DNA of 64,000 nucleotides from Ptiloglossa arizonensis. Its lineage: Eukaryota > Arthropoda > Insecta > Hymenoptera > Colletidae. Where the stretch lies: positions 124,001 through 188,000 of the forward strand of contig NW_027478787.1 of the NCBI RefSeq assembly GCF_051014685.1. Direction: 5' to 3'. The notes below the pieces were generated by a model. That model searched no databases. It worked only from the letters and a program-made list of their open reading frames with translations, and was not told the origin of the DNA. Below are positions 1 through 12,900 of the stretch, one piece after another; the first letter of the stretch is position 1, and every line of letters starts with the position of its first letter. The position numbers were made by a program, and so were the translations under genes.

Positions 1-404
1 TCGATGAAAGAAACGGAGAAACGAAGAAAGAAACAGAGAAACGGAGAAATAAATGGAGAAACGAAGAAATAAACGGTGAAACGAAGAAAGAAACGAAGAA
101 AGAAACGGAGGAACGGAGAAAGAAACGGAGAAACGGAGAAATAAATGGAGAAACGAAGAAATAAACGGAGAAACGAACATGGAAACGGACAAACGAAGAA
201 TGTAACGGAGAAACGGAGAAATAAATGGAGAAACGAAGAAATAAACGGAGAAACGAAGAAAGGAACGGCGAAACGAAGAAAGAAACGGAGAAACGAAGAA
301 AGAAACGGAGATTCGATGAAAGAAACGGAGTAACGAAGACAGAAACGGAGAAACGGAGAAATAAATGGATAAACGAAGAAATAAACGGAGAAACGAAGAA
401 AGAA

Positions 405-416
405 ACGAAGAAAGAA
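405..416 (+). repeat. Truncated 12-bp unit (one 8-mer plus 4-mer tail)
   Basis: Between two ordinary 20-bp monomers lies acgaagaaagaa, a 12-bp unit. It equals the consensus with exactly one 8-bp subrepeat missing. The same truncation occurs near 91-102. It is an example of the modular indel class that shifts register in this array. Confidence 0.9.
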
Positions 417-831
417 ACGGAGAAACGAAGAAAGAAACGGAGAAACGAAGAAAGAAACGGAGAAAACAATGGAGAAACGAAGAAATAAACCGAGAAACGG
501 AGAAAGAAACGGAGAAACGATCAAAGAAACGGAGAAACGAACAAAGAATCGGAGAAACGAAGAAAGAAGCGGAGAAACGCAGAACTAAATGGAGAAACGA
601 AGAAATAAACGGAGAAACGAACAAGGAAACTGAGATTCGAAGAAAGAAAGACGAAACGAAGAAAGAAACGGAGAAACGAAGAAAGAAACGGAGAAACGAA
701 GAAAGAAACGGAGAAACGAAGAAAGAAACGGAGAAACGAAGAAAGATACGGAGAAACGAACAAAGAAACGGAGAAACGAACAAAGAAACGGAGAAACGAA
801 CAAAGAAACGGAGAAACGGAGAAATAAATGG

Positions 832-1378
832 AGAATCGAAGAAAGAAACGGAGAAACAAAGAAAGAAACGGAGAAACGAACAAAGAAACGGAGAAACGGA
901 GAAATAAATGAAGAAACGAAGAAATAAACGGAGAAACCAAGAAAGAAACGGAGAAACGATGAAAGAAACGGAGAAACGAAGAACGAAACGGAGTAACGAA
1001 GAAAGAAACGATGAAACGAAGAAAGAAACGGAGAAACGAACAAAGAAACGCAGAAACGAACAAAGAAACGGAGAAACGAACAAAGAAACGGAGAAACGAA
1101 CAAAGAAACGGAGAAATGAAGAAAGAAACGGAGAAACGAAGAAAGAAACGGAGAAACGAAGAAATAAATGGAGAAACGAACAAGGAAACTGAGATTCGAA
1201 GAAAGAAAGACGAAACGAAGAAAGAAACGGAGAAACGAAGAAAGAAACGGAGAAACGAAGAAAGAAACGGAGAAACGAAGAAAGAAACGGAGAAACGAAG
1301 AAAGATACGGAGAAACGAACAAAGAAACGGAGAAACGAACAAAGAAACGGAGAAACGAACAAAGAAACGGAGAAACGG
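832..1378 (+). repeat. Block L1, copy 1 (partner at 6,335-6,881)
   Basis: About 547 bp match 6,335-6,881 at a constant separation of 5,503 bp. The order of variants is shared: gagaatcg, gagaaacaaag, an atgaag monomer, gagaaaccaag, gatgaaag, aacgaaac, gagtaac, a run of gaacaaag units, then the gattcg/agacg pair. Only scattered substitutions separate the copies. Both flanks diverge. This is a dispersed duplicate, not part of a regular tandem period. Confidence 0.8.
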
Positions 1379-2486
1379 AGAAATAAACGGAGAAACGAAC
1401 AAAGAAACGGAGAAACGGAGAAAGAAATGGAGAAACGAAGAAAGATACGGAGAAACGAAGAAATAAATGGAGAAACGAAGAAATAAACGGAGAAACGAAC
1501 AAAGAAACGGAGAAACGAAGAGAGAAACGGAGAAACGAAGAAAGAAACGGAGAAACGTTCAAAGAAACGGAGAAACGAACAAAGAATCGGAGAAACGAAG
1601 AAAGAAGCGGAGAAACGCAGAAATAAATGGAGAAACGAAGAAATAAACGGAGAAACGAAGAATAAAACGGAGAAACGAAGAAAGAAACGGAGTAACGAAG
1701 AAAGAAACGGAGAAACGAAGAAAGAAACGGAGAAACGAAGAAAGATACGGAGAAACGAAGAAATAAATGGAGAAACGAAGAAATAAACGGAGAAACGAAC
1801 AAAGAAACGGAGAAACGAACAAAGAAACGGAGTAACGAACAAAGAAACGGAGAAACGGAGAAATAAATGAAGAAACGAAGAAATTAACCGAGAAACGGAG
1901 AAAGAAACGGAGACACGAACAAAGAAACGGAGAAACGAACAAAGAAACGGAGAAACGAACAAAGAAACGGAGAAACGAACAAAGAAACGGAGAAACGAAG
2001 AAAGAAACGGAGAAACGGAGAAATAAATGGAGAAACGAAGAAATAAACGGAGAAACGAACAAAGAAACGGAGAAACGAACAAAGAAACGGAGAAACGAAG
2101 AAAGAAACGGAGAAACGAAGAAAGAAACGGAGAAATGAAGAAAGAAACGGAGAAACGAACAAAGAAACGGAGAAACGGAGAAATAAATGGAGAAACGAAG
2201 AAATAAACGGAGAGACGAAGAAAGAAACGGAGAAACGAAGAAAGAAACGGAGAAACGAAGAACGAAACGGAGTAACGAAGAAAGAAACGATGAAACGAAG
2301 AAAGAAACGGGGAAGCGGAGAAAGAAATGGAGAAACGAAGAAATAAACGGAGAAACGAAGAAAGAAACGGAGAAACGGAGAAAGAAACGAAGAAACGAAG
2401 AAAGAAACGGAGTTACGATGAAAGAAACGAAGAAACGAAGAAAGAAACGGAGAATCGGAGAAATAAATGGAGAAACGAAGGTATAA

Positions 2487-2530
2487 ACCGAGAAACGGAG
2501 AAACGGAGAAACGACGAGACGAAGGAAGAA
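2487..2530 (+). repeat. Expanded 44-bp unit (five 8-mers plus 4-mer tail)
   Basis: Between two ordinary monomers sits a 44-bp unit made of five 8-bp subrepeats (accgagaa, acggagaa twice, acgacgag, acgaagga) and the tail agaa. Similar runs occur near 4,400, 7,910, 23,140, 32,020 and 36,090. These runs show that the 8-mer can expand independently of the 20-bp monomer. Confidence 0.85.
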
Positions 2531-2910
2531 ACGGTGAAACGAAGAAAGAAACGGAGAAATGAAGAATGAAACGAAGAAACGAAGAAAGAAACGGAGATAC
2601 GAAGAAAGAAACGGAGAAACGAAGAAAGAAACGGAGAAACGAACAAAGAAACGGAGAAACGAACAAAGAAACGGAGAAACGAACAAAGAAACGGAGAAAC
2701 GGAGAAATAAATGGAGAAACGAAGAAATAAACGGAGAAACGAACAAGGAAACAGAGATTCGAAGAAAGAAACGGAGAAACGAAGAAAGAAACGGGGAAAC
2801 GAACAAAGAAACGGAGAATCGAACAAAGAAACGGAGAAACGAACAAAGAAACGGAGAAACGGAGAAATAAATGGAGAAACGAAGAAATAAACGGAGAAAC
2901 GAACAAGGAA

Positions 2911-3230
2911 ACGGAGAAACGCAGAACTAAATGGAGAAACGAAGAAATAAACGGAGAAACGAACAAGGAAACGGAGATTCGAAGAAAGAAAGACGAAACG
3001 AAGAAAGAAACGGAGAAACGAAGAGAGAAACGAGGAAACGAAGAAAGAAACGGAGAAACGATCAAAGAAACGGAGAAACGAACAAAGAATCGGAGAAACG
3101 AAGAAAGAAGCGGAGAAACGCAGAACTAAATGAAGAAACGAAGAAATAAACGGAGAAACGAACAAGGAAACTGAGATTCGAAGAAAGAAAGACGAAACGA
3201 AGAAAGAAACGGAGAAACGAAGAGAGAAAC
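2911..3230 (+). repeat. Block L2, copy 1 of 3
   Basis: A segment of about 320 bp, from a cagaactaaatg monomer through two gattcg/agacg pairs, recurs at 3,469-3,788 (offset 558) and around 5,353-5,672 (offset 1,884 from copy 2). Copies differ by single substitutions, such as gaggaaac here against ggggaaac in copy 2. A gatcaaag monomer lies inside each copy. Confidence 0.75.
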
Positions 3231-3468
3231 GGGGAAACGAAGAAAGAAACGGAGAAACGATCAAAGAAACGGAGAAACGAACAAAGAAACGGAGAAACGA
3301 ACAAAGAAACGGAGAAACGGAGAAATAAATGGAGAAACGAAGAAATAAACGGAGAAACGAACAAGGAAACAGAGATTCGAAGAAAGAAACGGAGAAACGA
3401 AGAAAGAAACGGGGAAACGAACAAAGAAACGGAGAAACGAAGAAAGAAACGGAGAAACGAAGAAAGAA

Positions 3469-3788
3469 GCGGAGAAACGCAGAACTAAATGGAGAAACGA
3501 AGAAATAAACGGAGAAACGAACAAGGAAACGGAGATTCGAAGAAAGAAAGACGAAACGAAGAAAGAAACGGAGAAACGAAGAGAGAAACGGGGAAACGAA
3601 GAAAGAAACGGAGAAACGATCAAAGAAACGGAGAAACGAACAAAGAATCGGAGAAACGAAGAAAGAAGCGGAGAAACGCAGAACTAAATGAAGAAACGAA
3701 GAAATAAACGGAGAAACGAACAAGGAAACTGAGATTCGAAGAAAGAAAGACGAAACGAAGAAAGAAACGGAGAAACGAAGAAAGAAAC
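3469..3788 (+). repeat. Block L2, copy 2 of 3
   Basis: This segment matches 2,911-3,230 at an offset of 558 bp with few mismatches. It diverges on the right, where a run of canonical monomers (about 3,760-3,860) begins. Confidence 0.75.
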
Positions 3789-4741
3789 GGAGAAACGAAG
3801 AAAGAAACGGAGAAACGAAGAAAGAAACGGAGAAACGAAGAAAGAAACGGAGAAACGAAGAAAGATACGGAGAAACGAACAAAGAAACGGAGAAACGAAC
3901 AAAGAAACGGAGAAACGAACAAAGAAACGGAGAAACGGAGAAATAAATGGAGAAACGAAGAAATTAACCGAGAAACGGAGAAAGAAACGGAGAAACGAAC
4001 AAAGAAACGGAGAAACGAACAAAGAAACGGAGAAACGAACAAAGAAACGGAGAAACAAAGAAAGAAACGGAGAAACGGAGAAATAAATGGAGAAACGAAG
4101 AAATAAACGGAGAAACGAACAAAGAAACGGAGAAACGAACAAAGAAACGGAGAAACGAAGAAAGAAACGGAGAAACGAAGAAAGAAACGGAGAAATGAAG
4201 AAAGAAACGGAGAAACGAAGAAAGAAACGGAGAAACGAAGAAAGAGACGGGGAAAAGATGAAAGAAACGGAGAAACGAAGAAAGAAACGGAGAAATAAAT
4301 GGAGAAACGAAGAAAGAAACGGAGTTACGATGAAAGAAACGAAGAAACGAAGAAGGAAACGGAGAATCGGAGAAATAAATGGAGAAACGAAGGAATAAAC
4401 CGAGAAACGGAGAAACGGAGAAACGATGAGACGAAGGAAGAAACGGTGAAACGAAGAAAGAAACGGAGAAATGAAGAATGAAACGAAGAAACGAAGAAAG
4501 AAACGGAGATACGAAGAAAGAAACGGAGAAACGAAGAAAAAAACGGAGAAACGAAGAAAGAAACGGAGAAACGAACAAAGAAACGGAGAAACGAAGAAAT
4601 AAATGGAGAAACGAAGAAATAAACGGAGAAACGAACAAGGAAACAGAGATTCGAAGAAAGAAACGGAGAAACGAAGAAAGAAACGGAGAAACGAACAAAG
4701 AAACGGAGAAACGAACAAAGAAACGGAGAAACGAAGAAAGA

Positions 4742-5220
4742 AACGGAGAAACGGAGAAATAAATGGAGAAACGAAGAAATAAACGGAGAAACGAACAAGG
4801 AATCGGAGATTCGAAGAAAGAAAGACGAAACGAAGAAAGAAACGGAGAAACGAAGAGAGAAACGGAGAAACGAAGAAAGAAACGGAGAAACGAAGAAAGA
4901 AACGGAGAAACGAAGAAAGATACGGAGAAACGAACAAAGAAACGGAGAAACGAACAAAGAAACGGAGAAACGAACAAAGAAACGGAGAAACGGAGAAATA
5001 AATGGAGAAACGAAGAAATAAACGGAGAAACGAACAAGGAATCGGAGATTCGAAGAAAGAAAGACGAAACGAAGAAAGAAACGGAGAAACGAAGAGAGAA
5101 ACGGAGAAACGAAGAAAGAAACGGAGAAACGAAGAAAGAAACGGAGAAACGAAGAAAGATACGGAGAAACGAACAAAGAAACGGAGAAACGAACAAAGAA
5201 ACGGAGAAACGAACAAAGAA
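4742..5220 (+). repeat. 239-bp tandem duplication
   Basis: Two adjacent copies (about 4,742-4,980 and 4,981-5,220) share a gaacaaggaatcgg monomer, a gattcg/agacg pair, a gagagaa monomer, a gat-ending monomer and three gaacaaag monomers. The offset is 239 bp, one less than 12 monomers, because each copy carries the 19-bp agacg unit. Confidence 0.8.
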
Positions 5221-5352
5221 ACGGAGAAACGGAGAAAGAAACGGAGAAAGAAACGGAGAAACGAAGAAAGAATCGGAGAAACGAAGAAAGAAACGGAGAA
5301 ACGAAGAAACTAACGGAGAAACGAAGAAAGGAACGGAGAAACGAAGAAAGAA

Positions 5353-5672
5353 GCGGAGAAACGCAGAACTAAATGGAGAAACGAAGAAATAAACGGAGAA
5401 ACGAACAAGGAAACGGAGATTCGAAGAAAGAAAGACGAAACGAAGAAAGAAACGGAGAAACGAAGAGAGAAACGGGGAAACGAAGAAAGAAACGGAGAAA
5501 CGATCAAAGAAACGGAGAAACGAGCAAAGAATCGGAGAAACGAAGAAAGAAGCGGAGAAACGCAGAACTAAATGGAGAAACGAAGAAATAAACGGAGAAA
5601 CGAACAAGGAAACTGAGATTCGAAGAAAGAAAGACGAAACGAAGAAAGAAACGGAGAAACGAAGAAAGAAAC
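5353..5672 (+). repeat. Block L2, copy 3 of 3
   Basis: This is the third copy of the segment at 2,911-3,230 and 3,469-3,788. It carries the same cagaactaaatg monomer, gagagaa and ggggaaac monomers, gatcaaag, and tcgg then gcgg monomers, ending after a gaaactgagattcg monomer. Confidence 0.7.
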
Positions 5673-6102
5673 GGAGAAACGAAGAAAGAAACGGAGAAAC
5701 GAAGAAAGATACGGAGAAACGAACAAAGAAACGGAGAAACGAACAAAGAAACGGAGAAACGAACAAAGAAACGGAGAAACGGAGAAATAAATGGAGAAAC
5801 GAAGAAATTAACCGAGAAACGGAGAAAGAAACGGAGAAACGAACAAAGAAACGGAGAAACGAACAAAGAAACGGAGAAACGAACAAAGAAACGGAGAAAC
5901 GAACAAAGAAACGGAGAAACGAACAAAGAAACGGAGAAACGAAGAAAGAAACGGAGAAATGAAGAAAGAAACGGAGAAACGAAGAAAGAAACGGAGAAAC
6001 GAAGAAAGAGACGGGGAAAAGATGAAAGAAACGGAGAAACGAAGAAAGAAACGGAGAAATAAATGGAGAAACAAAGATATAAACGGAGAAACGAAGAAAG
6101 AA

Positions 6103-6130
6103 ACGGAGTAACGAAGAAACGATGAAAGAA
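6103..6130 (+). repeat. Expanded 28-bp unit (three 8-mers plus 4-mer tail)
   Basis: A 28-bp unit made of acggagta, acgaagaa, acgatgaa and agaa, that is, one extra 8-bp subrepeat. Related units recur near 7,313, 21,180, 21,740, 31,120, 40,820 and 42,900. The unit is a useful tag for blocks copied across the window. Confidence 0.85.
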
Positions 6131-6334
6131 ACGGAAAAACGAAGAAAGAAACGGAGAAAAGAAGAAAGAAACGGAGTAACGAAGAAAGAAATGTAGAAAC
6201 GGAGAAATAAATGGAGAAACGAAGAAAGAAACGAAGAAACGGAGAAATAAATGGAGAAACGAAGAAATAAACGGAGAAACGAACAAAGAAACGGAGAAAC
6301 GAAGAGAGAAACGGAGAAACGAAGAAAGAAACGG

Positions 6335-6881
6335 AGAATCGAAGAAAGAAACGGAGAAACAAAGAAGGAAACGGAGAAACGAACAAAGAAACGGAGAAAC
6401 GGAGAAATAAATGAAGAAACGAAGAAATAAACGGAGAAACCAAGAAAGAAACGGAGAAACGATGAAAGAAACGGAGAAACGAAGAACGAAACGGAGTAAC
6501 GAAGAAAGAAACGATGAAACGAAGAAAGAAACGGAGAAACGAACAAAGAAACGGAGAAACGAACAAAGAAACGGAGAAACGAACAAAGAAACGGAGAAAC
6601 GAACAAAGAAACGGAGAAATGAAGAAAGAAACGGAGAAACGAAGAAAGAAACGGAGAAACGAAGAAATAAATGGAGAAACGAACAAGGAAACTGAGATTC
6701 GAAGAAAGAAAGACGAAACGAAGAAAGAAACGGAGAAACGAAGAAAGAAACGGAGAAACGAAGAAAGAAACGGAGAAACGAAGAAACAAACGGAGAAACG
6801 AAGAAAGATACGGAGAAACGAACAAAGAAACGGAGAAACGAACAAAGAAACGGAGAAACGAACAAAGAAACGGAGAAACGG
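6335..6881 (+). repeat. Block L1, copy 2 (partner at 832-1,378)
   Basis: This is the right-hand partner of the block at 832-1,378, 5,503 bp away, with the same ordered variants. After the last gaacaaag monomers it continues into an aaataaatgg then aaattaaccg sequence, where copy 1 diverges. Confidence 0.8.
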
Positions 6882-8516
6882 AGAAATAAATGGAGAAACG
6901 AAGAAATTAACCGAGAAACGGAGAAAGAAACGGAGAAACGAACAAAGAAACGGAGAAACGAACAAAGAAACGGAGAAACGAACAAAGAAACGGAGAAACG
7001 AACAAAGAAACGGAGAAACAAAGAAAGAAACGGAGAAACGGAGAAATAAATGGAGAAACGAAGAAATAAACGGAGAAACGAACAAAGAAACGGAGAAACG
7101 AACAAAGAAACGGAGAAACGAAGAAAGAAACGGAGAAACGAAGAAAGAAACGGAGAAATGAAGAAAGAAACGGAGAAACGAAGAAAGAAACGGAGAAACG
7201 AAGAAAGAGACGGGGAAAAGATGAAAGAAACGGAGAAACGAAGAAAGAAACGGAGAAATAAATGGAGAAACAAAGATATAAACGGAGAAACGAAGAAAGA
7301 AACGGAGAAACGAAGAAACGATGAAAGAAACGGAAAAACGAAGAAAGAAACGGAGAAAAGAAGAAAGAAACGGAGTAACGAAGAAAGAAACGTAGAAACG
7401 GAGAAATAAATGGAGAAACGAAGAAAGAAACGAAGAAACGGAGAAATAAATGGAGAAACGAAGAAATAAACGGAGAAACGAACAAAGAAACGGAGAAACG
7501 AAGAGAGAAACGGAGAAACGAAGAAAGAAACGGAGAATCGAAGAAAGAAACGGAGAAACAAAGAAAGAAACGGAGAAACGAACAAAGAAACGGAGAAACG
7601 GAGAAATAAATGAAGAAACGAAGAAATAAACGGAGAAACCAAGAAAGAAACGGAGAAACGAAGAAAGAAACGGAGAAACGAAGAACGAAACGGAGTAACG
7701 AAGAAAGAAACGATGAAACGAAGAAAGAAACGGGGAAATGGAGAAAGAAATGGAGAAACGAAGAAATAAACGGAGAAACGAAGAAAGAAACGGAGAAACG
7801 GAGAAAGAAACGAAGAAACGAAGAAAGAAACGGAGTTACGATGAAAGAAACGAAGAAACGAAGAAGGAAACGGAGAATCGGAGAAATAAATGGAGAAACG
7901 AAGGAATAAACCGAGAAACGGAGAAACGGAGAAACGATGAGACGAAGGAAGATACGGTGAAACGAAGAAAGAAACGGAGAAATGAAGAATGAAACGAAGA
8001 AACGAAGAAAGAAACGGAGATACGAAGAAAGAAACGGAGAAACGAAGAAAAAAACGGAGAAACGAAGAAAGAAACGGAGAAACGAACAAAGAAACGGAGA
8101 AACGAAGAAATAAATGGAGAAACGAAGAAATAAACGGAGAAACGAACAAGGAAACAGAGATTCGAAGAAAGAAACGGAGAAACGAAGAAAGAAACGGAGA
8201 AACGAACAAAGAAACGGAGAAACGAAGAAAGAAACGGAGAAACGGAGAAATAAATGGAGAAACGAAGAAATAAACGGAGAAACGAACAAGGAATCGGAGA
8301 TTCGAAGAAAGAAAGACGAAACGAAGAAAGAAACGGAGAAACGAAGAGAGAAACGGAGAAACGAAGAAAGAAACGGAGAAACGATCAAAGAGACGGAGAA
8401 ACGAACAAAGAATCGGAGAAACGAAGAAAGAAGCGGAGAAACGCAGAACTAAATGGAGAAACGAAGAAATAAACGGAGAAACGAACAAGGAAACTGAGAT
8501 TCGAAGAAAGAAAGAC

Positions 8517-9934
8517 GAAACGAAGAAAGAAACGGAGAAACGAAGAAAGAAACGGAGAAACGAAGAAAGAAACGGAGATACGATGAAAGAAACGGAGTAA
8601 CGAAGAAAGAATCGGAGAAACGGAGAAATAAATGGAGAAACGAAGAAATAAACGGAGAAACGAAGAATGAAACGGAGAAACGAAGAAAGAAATGGAGAAA
8701 CGAAGAAAGAAACGGAGTAACGAAGAAAGAAACGAAGAAAGAAACGGAGAGTCGGAGAAATAAATGGAGAAACGAAGAAATAAACCGAGAATCGGAGAAA
8801 GAAACGGAGAAGCGAACAAAGAAACGGAGAAACGAAGAAAGAAACGGAGAAACGAACAAAGAAACGGAGAAACGAAGAAAGAAATGGAGAAACGAAGAAA
8901 GATACGGAGAAACGGAGAAATAAATGGAGAAACGAAGCAATAAACGGAGAAACGAACACAGAAACGGAGAAACGAAGAGAGAAACGGAGAAACGATCAAA
9001 GAAACGGAGAAACGAACAAAGAATCGGAGAAACGAAGAACGAAGCGGAGAAACGCAGAAATAAATGGAGAAACGAAGAAATAAACGGAGAAACGAAGAAT
9101 GAAACGGAGAAACGAAGAAAGAAACGGAGAAACGAAGAAAGAAACAGAGAAACGAAGAAAGATACGAAGAAACGAAGAAATAAATGGAGAAACGAAGAAA
9201 TAAACAGAGAAACGAACAAAGAAACGGAGAAACGAACAAAGAAACGGAGAAACGAACAAAGAAACGGGGAGACGGAGAAATAAATGGAGAAACGAAGAAA
9301 TAAACCGAGAAACGGAGAAAGAAACGGAGAAACGAACAAAGAAACGGAGAAACGAAGAAAGAAATGGAGAACCGAAGAAAGATACGGAGAAACGAAGCAA
9401 TAAATGGAGAAACGAAGAAATAAACGGAGAAACGAACAAAGAAACGGAGAAACGAAGAGAGAATCGGAGAAATGAAGAAAGAAACGGAGAAACGAAGAAA
9501 GAAACGGAGAAACGATCAAAGAGACGGAGAAACGAACAAAGAATCGGAGAAACGAAGAAAGAAGCGGAGAAACGCAGAAATAAATGGAGAAACGAAGAAA
9601 TAAACGGAGAAACGAAGAATGAAACGGAGAAACGAAGAAAGAAACGGAGTAACGAAGAAAGAAACGGAGAAACGAAGAAAGAAACGGAGAAACGAAGAAA
9701 GATACGGAGAAACGAAGAAATAAATGGAGAAACGAAGAAATAAACGGAGAAACGAACAAAGAAACGGAGAAACGAACAAAGAAACGGAGAAACGAAGAAA
9801 GAAACGGAGAAACGGAGAAATAAATGGAGAAACGAAGAAATAAACCGAGAAACGGAGAAAGAAATGGAGAAACGAACAAAGAAACGGAGAAACGAAGAAA
9901 GAAATCGAGAAACGAAGAAAGATACGGAGAAACG
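8517..9934 (+). repeat. Block M1, copy 1 (partner at 15,213-16,530)
   Basis: About 1.4 kb match 15,213-16,530. Separation is 6,696 bp up to about 9,205 and 6,596 bp after it, so copy 2 lacks five monomers (100 bp). Shared rare variants include gagagtcgg, accgagaatcgg, gaagcaataaac, gaacacagaaac, a gaacgaagcgg monomer and accgaag. The right edge merges into the 1,300-bp higher-order repeat, so this block overlaps the next entry. Confidence 0.85.
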
Positions 9935-12900
9935 AACAAAGAAACGGAGAAACGAAGAAAGTAATGGAGAAACGAAGAAAGATACGGAGAAACGAAGAAA
10001 TAAATGGAGAAACGAAGAAATAAACGGAGAAACGAACAAAGAAACGGAGAAACGAAGAAAGAAATGGAGGACCGAAGAAAGATACGGAGAAACGAAGAAA
10101 TAAATGGAGAAACGAAGAAATAAACGGAGAAACGAACAAAGAAACGGAGAAACGAAGAGAGAAACGGAGAAACGAAGAAAGAAACGGAGAAACGAAGAAA
10201 GAAACGGAGAAACGATCAAAGAGACGGAGAAACGAACAAAGAATCGGAGAAACGAAGAAAGAAGCGGAGAAACGCAGAAAAAAATGGAGAAACGAAGAAA
10301 TAAACGGAGAAACGAAGAATGAAACGGAGAAACGAAGAAAGAAACGGAGTAACGAAGAAAGAAACGGAGAAACGAAGAAAGAGACGGAGAAACGAAGAAA
10401 GATACGGAGAAACGAAGAAATAAATGGAGAAACGAAGAAATAAACGGAGAAACGAACAAAGAAACGGAGAAACGAACAAAGAAACGGAGAAACGAAGAAA
10501 GAAACGGAGAAACGGAGAAATAAATGGAGAAACGAAGAAATAAACCGAGAAACGGAGAAAGAAATGGAGAAACGAACAAAGAAACGGAGAAACGAAGAAA
10601 GAAATGGAGAACCGAAGAAAGATACGGAGAAACGAAGAAATAAATGGAGAAACGAAGAAATAAATGGAGAAACGAAGAAATAAACGGAGAAACGAAGAAA
10701 TAAATGGAGAAACGAAGAAATAAACGGAGAAACGAACAAAGAAACGGAGAAACGAAGAGAGAAACGGAGAAACGAAGAAAGAAACGGAGAAACGAAGAAA
10801 GAAACGGAGAAACGATCAAAGAGACGGAGAAACGAACAAAGAATCGGAGAAACGAAGAAAGAAGCGGAGAAACGCAGAAATAAATGGAGAAACGAAGAAA
10901 TAAACGGAGAAACGAAGAATGGAACGGAGAAACGAAGAAAGAAACGGAGTAACGAAGAAAGAAACGGAGAAACGAAGAAAGAAACGGAGAAACGAAGAAA
11001 GATACGGAGAAACGAAGAAATAAATGGAGAAACGAAGAAATAAACGGAGAAACGAACAAAGAAACGGAGAAACGAACAAAGAAACGGAGAAACGAAGAAA
11101 GAAACGGAGAAACGGAGAAATAAATGGAGAAACGAAGAAATAAACCGAGAAACGGAGAAAGAAATGGAGAAACGAACAAAGAAACGGAGAAACGAAGAAA
11201 GAAATGGAGAAACGAAGAAAGATACGGAGAAACGAACAAAGAAACGGAGAAACGAAGAAAGAAATGGAGAAACGAAGAAAGATACGGAGAAACGAAGAAA
11301 TAAATGGAGAAACGAAGAAATAAACGGAGAAACGAACAAAGAAACGGAGAAACGAAGAAAGAAATGGAGGACCGAAGAAAGATACGGAGAAACGAAGAAA
11401 TAAATGGAGAAACGAAGAAATAAACGGAGAAACGAACAAAGAAACGGAGAAACGAAGAGAGAAACGGAGAAACGAAGAAAGAAACGGAGAAACGAAGAAA
11501 GAAACGGAGAAACGATCAAAGAGACGGAGAAACGAACAAAGAATCGGAGAAACGAAGAAAGAAGCGGAGAAACGCAGAAAAAAATGGAGAAACGAAGAAA
11601 TAAACGGAGAAACGAAGAATGAAACGGAGAAACGAAGAAAGAAACGGAGTAACGAAGAAAGAAACGGAGAAACGAAGAAAGAGACGGAGAAACGAAGAAA
11701 GATACGGAGAAACGAAGAAATAAATGGAGAAACGAAGAAATAAACGGAGAAACGAACAAAGAAACGGAGAAACGAACAAAGAAACGGAGAAACGAAGAAA
11801 GAAACGGAGAAACGGAGAAATAAATGGAGAAACGAAGAAATAAACCGAGAAACGGAGAAAGAAATGGAGAAACGAACAAAGAAACGGATAAACGAAGAAA
11901 GAAATGGAGAACCGAAGAAAGATACGGAGAAACGAAGAAATAAATGGAGAAACGAAGAAATAAATGGAGAAACGAAGAAATAAACGGAGAAACGAAGAAA
12001 TAAATGGAGAAACGAAGAAATAAACGGAGAAATAAATGGAGAAACGAAGAAATAAACGGAGAAACGAACAAGGAAACGGAGATTCGAAGAAAGAAACGGA
12101 GAAACGAACAAAGAAACGGAGAAACGAACAAAGAAACGGAGAAACGAAGAGAGAAACGGAGAAACGAAGAAAGAAACGGAGAAACGAAGAAATAAATGGA
12201 GAAACGAAGAAATAAACGGAGAAACGAACAAAGAAACGGAGAAACGAACAAAGAAACGGAGAAACGAAGAAAGAAACGGAGAAACGGAGAAATAAATGGA
12301 GAAACGAAGAAATAAACCGAGAAACGGAGAAAGAAATGGAGAAACGAAGAAAGAAACGGAGTAACGAAGAAAGAAACGGAGAAACGAAGAAAGAGACGGA
12401 GAAACGAAGAAAGATACGGAGAAACGAAGAAATAAATGGAGAAACGAAGAAATAAACGGAGAAACGAACAAAGAAACGGAGAAACGAACAAAGAAACGGA
12501 GAAACGAAGAAAGAAACGGAGAAACGGAGAAATAAATGGAGAAACGAAGAAATAAACCGAGAAACGGAGAAAGAAATGGAGAAACGAACAAAGAAACGGA
12601 GAAACGAAGAAAGAAATGGAGAACCGAAGAAAGATACGGAGAAACGAAGAAATAAATGGAGAAACGAAGAAATAAATGGAGAAACGAAGAAATAAACGGA
12701 GAAACGAAGAAATAAATGGAGAAACGAAGAAATAAACGGAGAAACGAACAAAGAAACGGAGAAACGAAGAGAGAAACGGAGAAACGAAGAAAGAAACGGA
12801 GAAACGAAGAAAGAAACGGAGAAACGATCAAAGAGACGGAGAAACGAACAAAGAATCGGAGAAACGAAGAAAGAAGCGGAGAAACGCAGAAATAAATGGA

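Larger units (their letters stand above)
1..8516 (+). repeat. Left sub-domain with private agacg monomer variant
   Basis: This section is the array with little regular long-range periodicity. It is marked by a variant monomer reading gattcgaagaaag followed by a 19-bp unit beginning agacgaaacg. I saw this pair at about 630, 1,190, 2,985, 3,180, 3,540, 3,730, 4,810, 5,050, 5,420, 5,620, 6,700, 8,300 and 8,500, and nowhere after about 8.5 kb. Other members are cagaactaaatg monomers and aaattaaccg monomers. Several short segments (annotated separately) recur inside the domain. No gene is present. Confidence 0.8.

Noticed and set aside
365..907. + strand frames of 60-240 codons rich in K, R, E and N, usually starting MEKRRN
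   Set aside because: The start codon is the atgg of the c2-to-t variant and the stop is the taa of the aaataa variant, so frames are bounded by common variant monomers. They recur in copies wherever the block is duplicated. A basic coiled-coil or disordered protein was considered and rejected.
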